Assembly (NCBI RefSeq): GCF_000006565.2
Contig: NC_031480.1
Location: forward strand, 3,879,529-3,943,528
Origin: Toxoplasma gondii ME49
Taxonomy: Eukaryota > Apicomplexa > Conoidasida > Eucoccidiorida > Sarcocystidae
DNA length: 64,000 nt
Reading direction: 5' to 3'
Below are positions 62,684 through 64,000 of this stretch, one piece after another. Under the pieces are notes generated by a model. The model was not told where the DNA came from. It did no database searches and saw only the letters and a program-made list of their open reading frames with translations. The position numbers and the translations under genes are program-made. Position 1 is the stretch's first letter. Every line of letters starts with the position of its first letter.

Positions 62684-62737
62684 TTTCAGTCTTACTCTTG
62701 GTCAGGCGGTAACGAGGAACCGCCGGTAAGACTGAAA
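62684..62737. other. Strong two-part hairpin upstream of the 283-aa gene
   Basis: TTTCAGTCTTAC (62684-62695) pairs perfectly with GTAAGACTGAAA (62726-62737). Nested inside, GGCGGT (62705-62710) pairs with ACCGCC (62719-62724) around an 8-nt loop. A partial extra copy of the half-site (TTCAGTCT) follows at 62747-62754. It could be a structured 5' leader, a cruciform, or a relic of a small inverted-repeat element. Confidence 0.6.
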
Positions 62738-64000
62738 AAAAGATCCTTCAGTCTGCTCCCCCGAACAAGGTCAAGCAAACGAGAAGGAAAAGGAGAGGAA
62801 ACGCTAAAAAAGATGAAAATTTCGGGTGCTCCTCACCGTCCAGCGCACAGAGGCTAGGCGAAAAGACACGCGAGGAAAAGCAGCGGGAGGGGAAATGAAA
62901 CGGAAGACCACGCTGAACCTACGAGGCATATTCCTACGTGGGTGCTCATGCGTTTAAAAGACAACTAGCCATTTTCTTCAGTGTTTTTTCCTTCTCTCCA
63001 CTCGTTCTTTTCTCGCTACATTCAGCTCGCTGCCTTTCTTGGGTGTCGGCGCAAGCCACGCTGTACTCCCGGCCGAAATTGAGGGACCCCGAGAAGCAGA
63101 AAGGAACAAAAACTGCAACGAACGAATTGAAAGACGAACAAGACAACAAGATGTATTGCAGAAAAACGGATGAACAGACATTACATCTGCAGGTTGACGA
63201 AACCCGCAACCATTTTACCATCCGCCTGTCGAAATTGCCCTCGCGCTTTCTCACAGTCAGCCGATGCCGCTGCATGCACGTGTGCGTTCCCAGACAACAA
63301 AAAACAGCCTCGCTACTTCTTGTTAGCGTCTGTTCTGTCTGTTCATTTGCTTTCCACAGGAAGTAAACGGGAGAGAACCGGACGAAAGAAGGTGTACGAC
63401 GACCTCGGTTCCTCTACGAAAAACACACAGCTGCACGGCAGTACATTCGCATACATTTGCACATTAATATTTAACACGCATGTGCAGCCAGTTTTCGTAA
63501 AAGTTCCGTATGCATGTACTTACTCAGTGGTAGACGTCTTTCTGATTATTTGTATCAGAAGACGACCGTCTAGGTCTCGACAGCAGGAGCAGTGCCTCAC
63601 TTGTCTTTTGATTCGGACTACAACGCATGTTGGTTTACCCAGCCGAGACTCAGTCTCACTGTTTTTTCTATTTACGGACAGAAGTTCTGGACTCCCCTTT
63701 GCCAACAAAATTCATCCGCTTTCTAACCTCCACGTCTTCACTGCGAAAAATGCAAACCTGCCTCTCCTAACATTTGGAAAGTGCCCTCCGAGAGACGACA
63801 AAGAAGAAACCTTGAGTGGCCACAGTGCATTTTCCGGACTCTCTTGCGTAACAAGCCCCCTCCATCCCGTTCGCCTCGTACGCATCCATATACAGTAAAC
63901 ATATTCCTGAATGGGGCATGTAGATGTGCAATCTACAAGTGCAAGGTGCGAATCCATAGACAGTGTTCGAACGTCCCTACCTGGTGGGGAACATCACGGG

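Larger units (their letters stand above)
62246..64000. other. Upstream flank of the 283-aa gene; no further gene seen
   Basis: The first 350 bp are pyrimidine-rich on the minus strand, consistent with a 5' leader or a splice-acceptor region. Beyond it are the hairpin and uORF listed separately, a TGCATGCA at 63271-63278, and short frames without support. Confidence 0.45.

Noticed and set aside
63938..63956. Sequence resembling a tRNA B box (GGTGCGAATCC)
   Set aside because: No matching A box or cloverleaf can be formed around it.

Overview
The window looks like a nuclear chromosome segment from a cyst-forming coccidian (Apicomplexa, Sarcocystidae). Toxoplasma gondii or a close relative (Hammondia, Neospora) is most likely. 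The evidence is intron-rich genes with GT-AG splice sites and purine-rich intron starts, GC-rich coding sequence, Ser/Arg-rich low-complexity stretches inside proteins, (TA)n microsatellites confined to non-coding DNA, TGCATGCA/G elements upstream of genes, and an apicomplexan-type ribosomal protein uS4. No database search was possible, so the species is an inference.

Layout. At 615-1804 (-) lies a two-exon gene for a putative secreted protein of unknown function. RPS9 (uS4, three exons) occupies 4825-6686 (+). Between 9087 and 11407 there are three lower-confidence small genes: 9087-9800 (-), 9887-10576 (+) and 10824-11407 (-). A four-exon Nup54-like nucleoporin follows at 11815-14792 (+). 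The minus strand from 56467 down to 16354, nearly two thirds of the window, is best read as one gene of ten exons. Its first exon alone is 13.2 kb open. It encodes a VPS13-family bridge-like lipid-transfer protein of about 11,930 residues: a chorein N-terminal domain, a very long and heavily inserted bridge region, a VAB-type repeat domain, a conserved VPS13 C-terminal block, and then a long charged tail. Upstream of it, at 59877-62245 (-), is a four-exon gene for an acidic 283-residue protein I do not recognise, with a strong hairpin and a short upstream ORF in its 5' flank.

The two confident housekeeping genes, RPS9 and NUP54, act in translation and nuclear transport. The giant gene is expected to act at membrane contact sites. 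The genes show no operon-like or pathway relationship. All multi-exon models were joined by hand from open frames, splice-site consensus and matching intron phases. Exon edges in low-complexity parts may be wrong. I found no tRNA, rRNA, CRISPR, insertion sequence or virus-like element.
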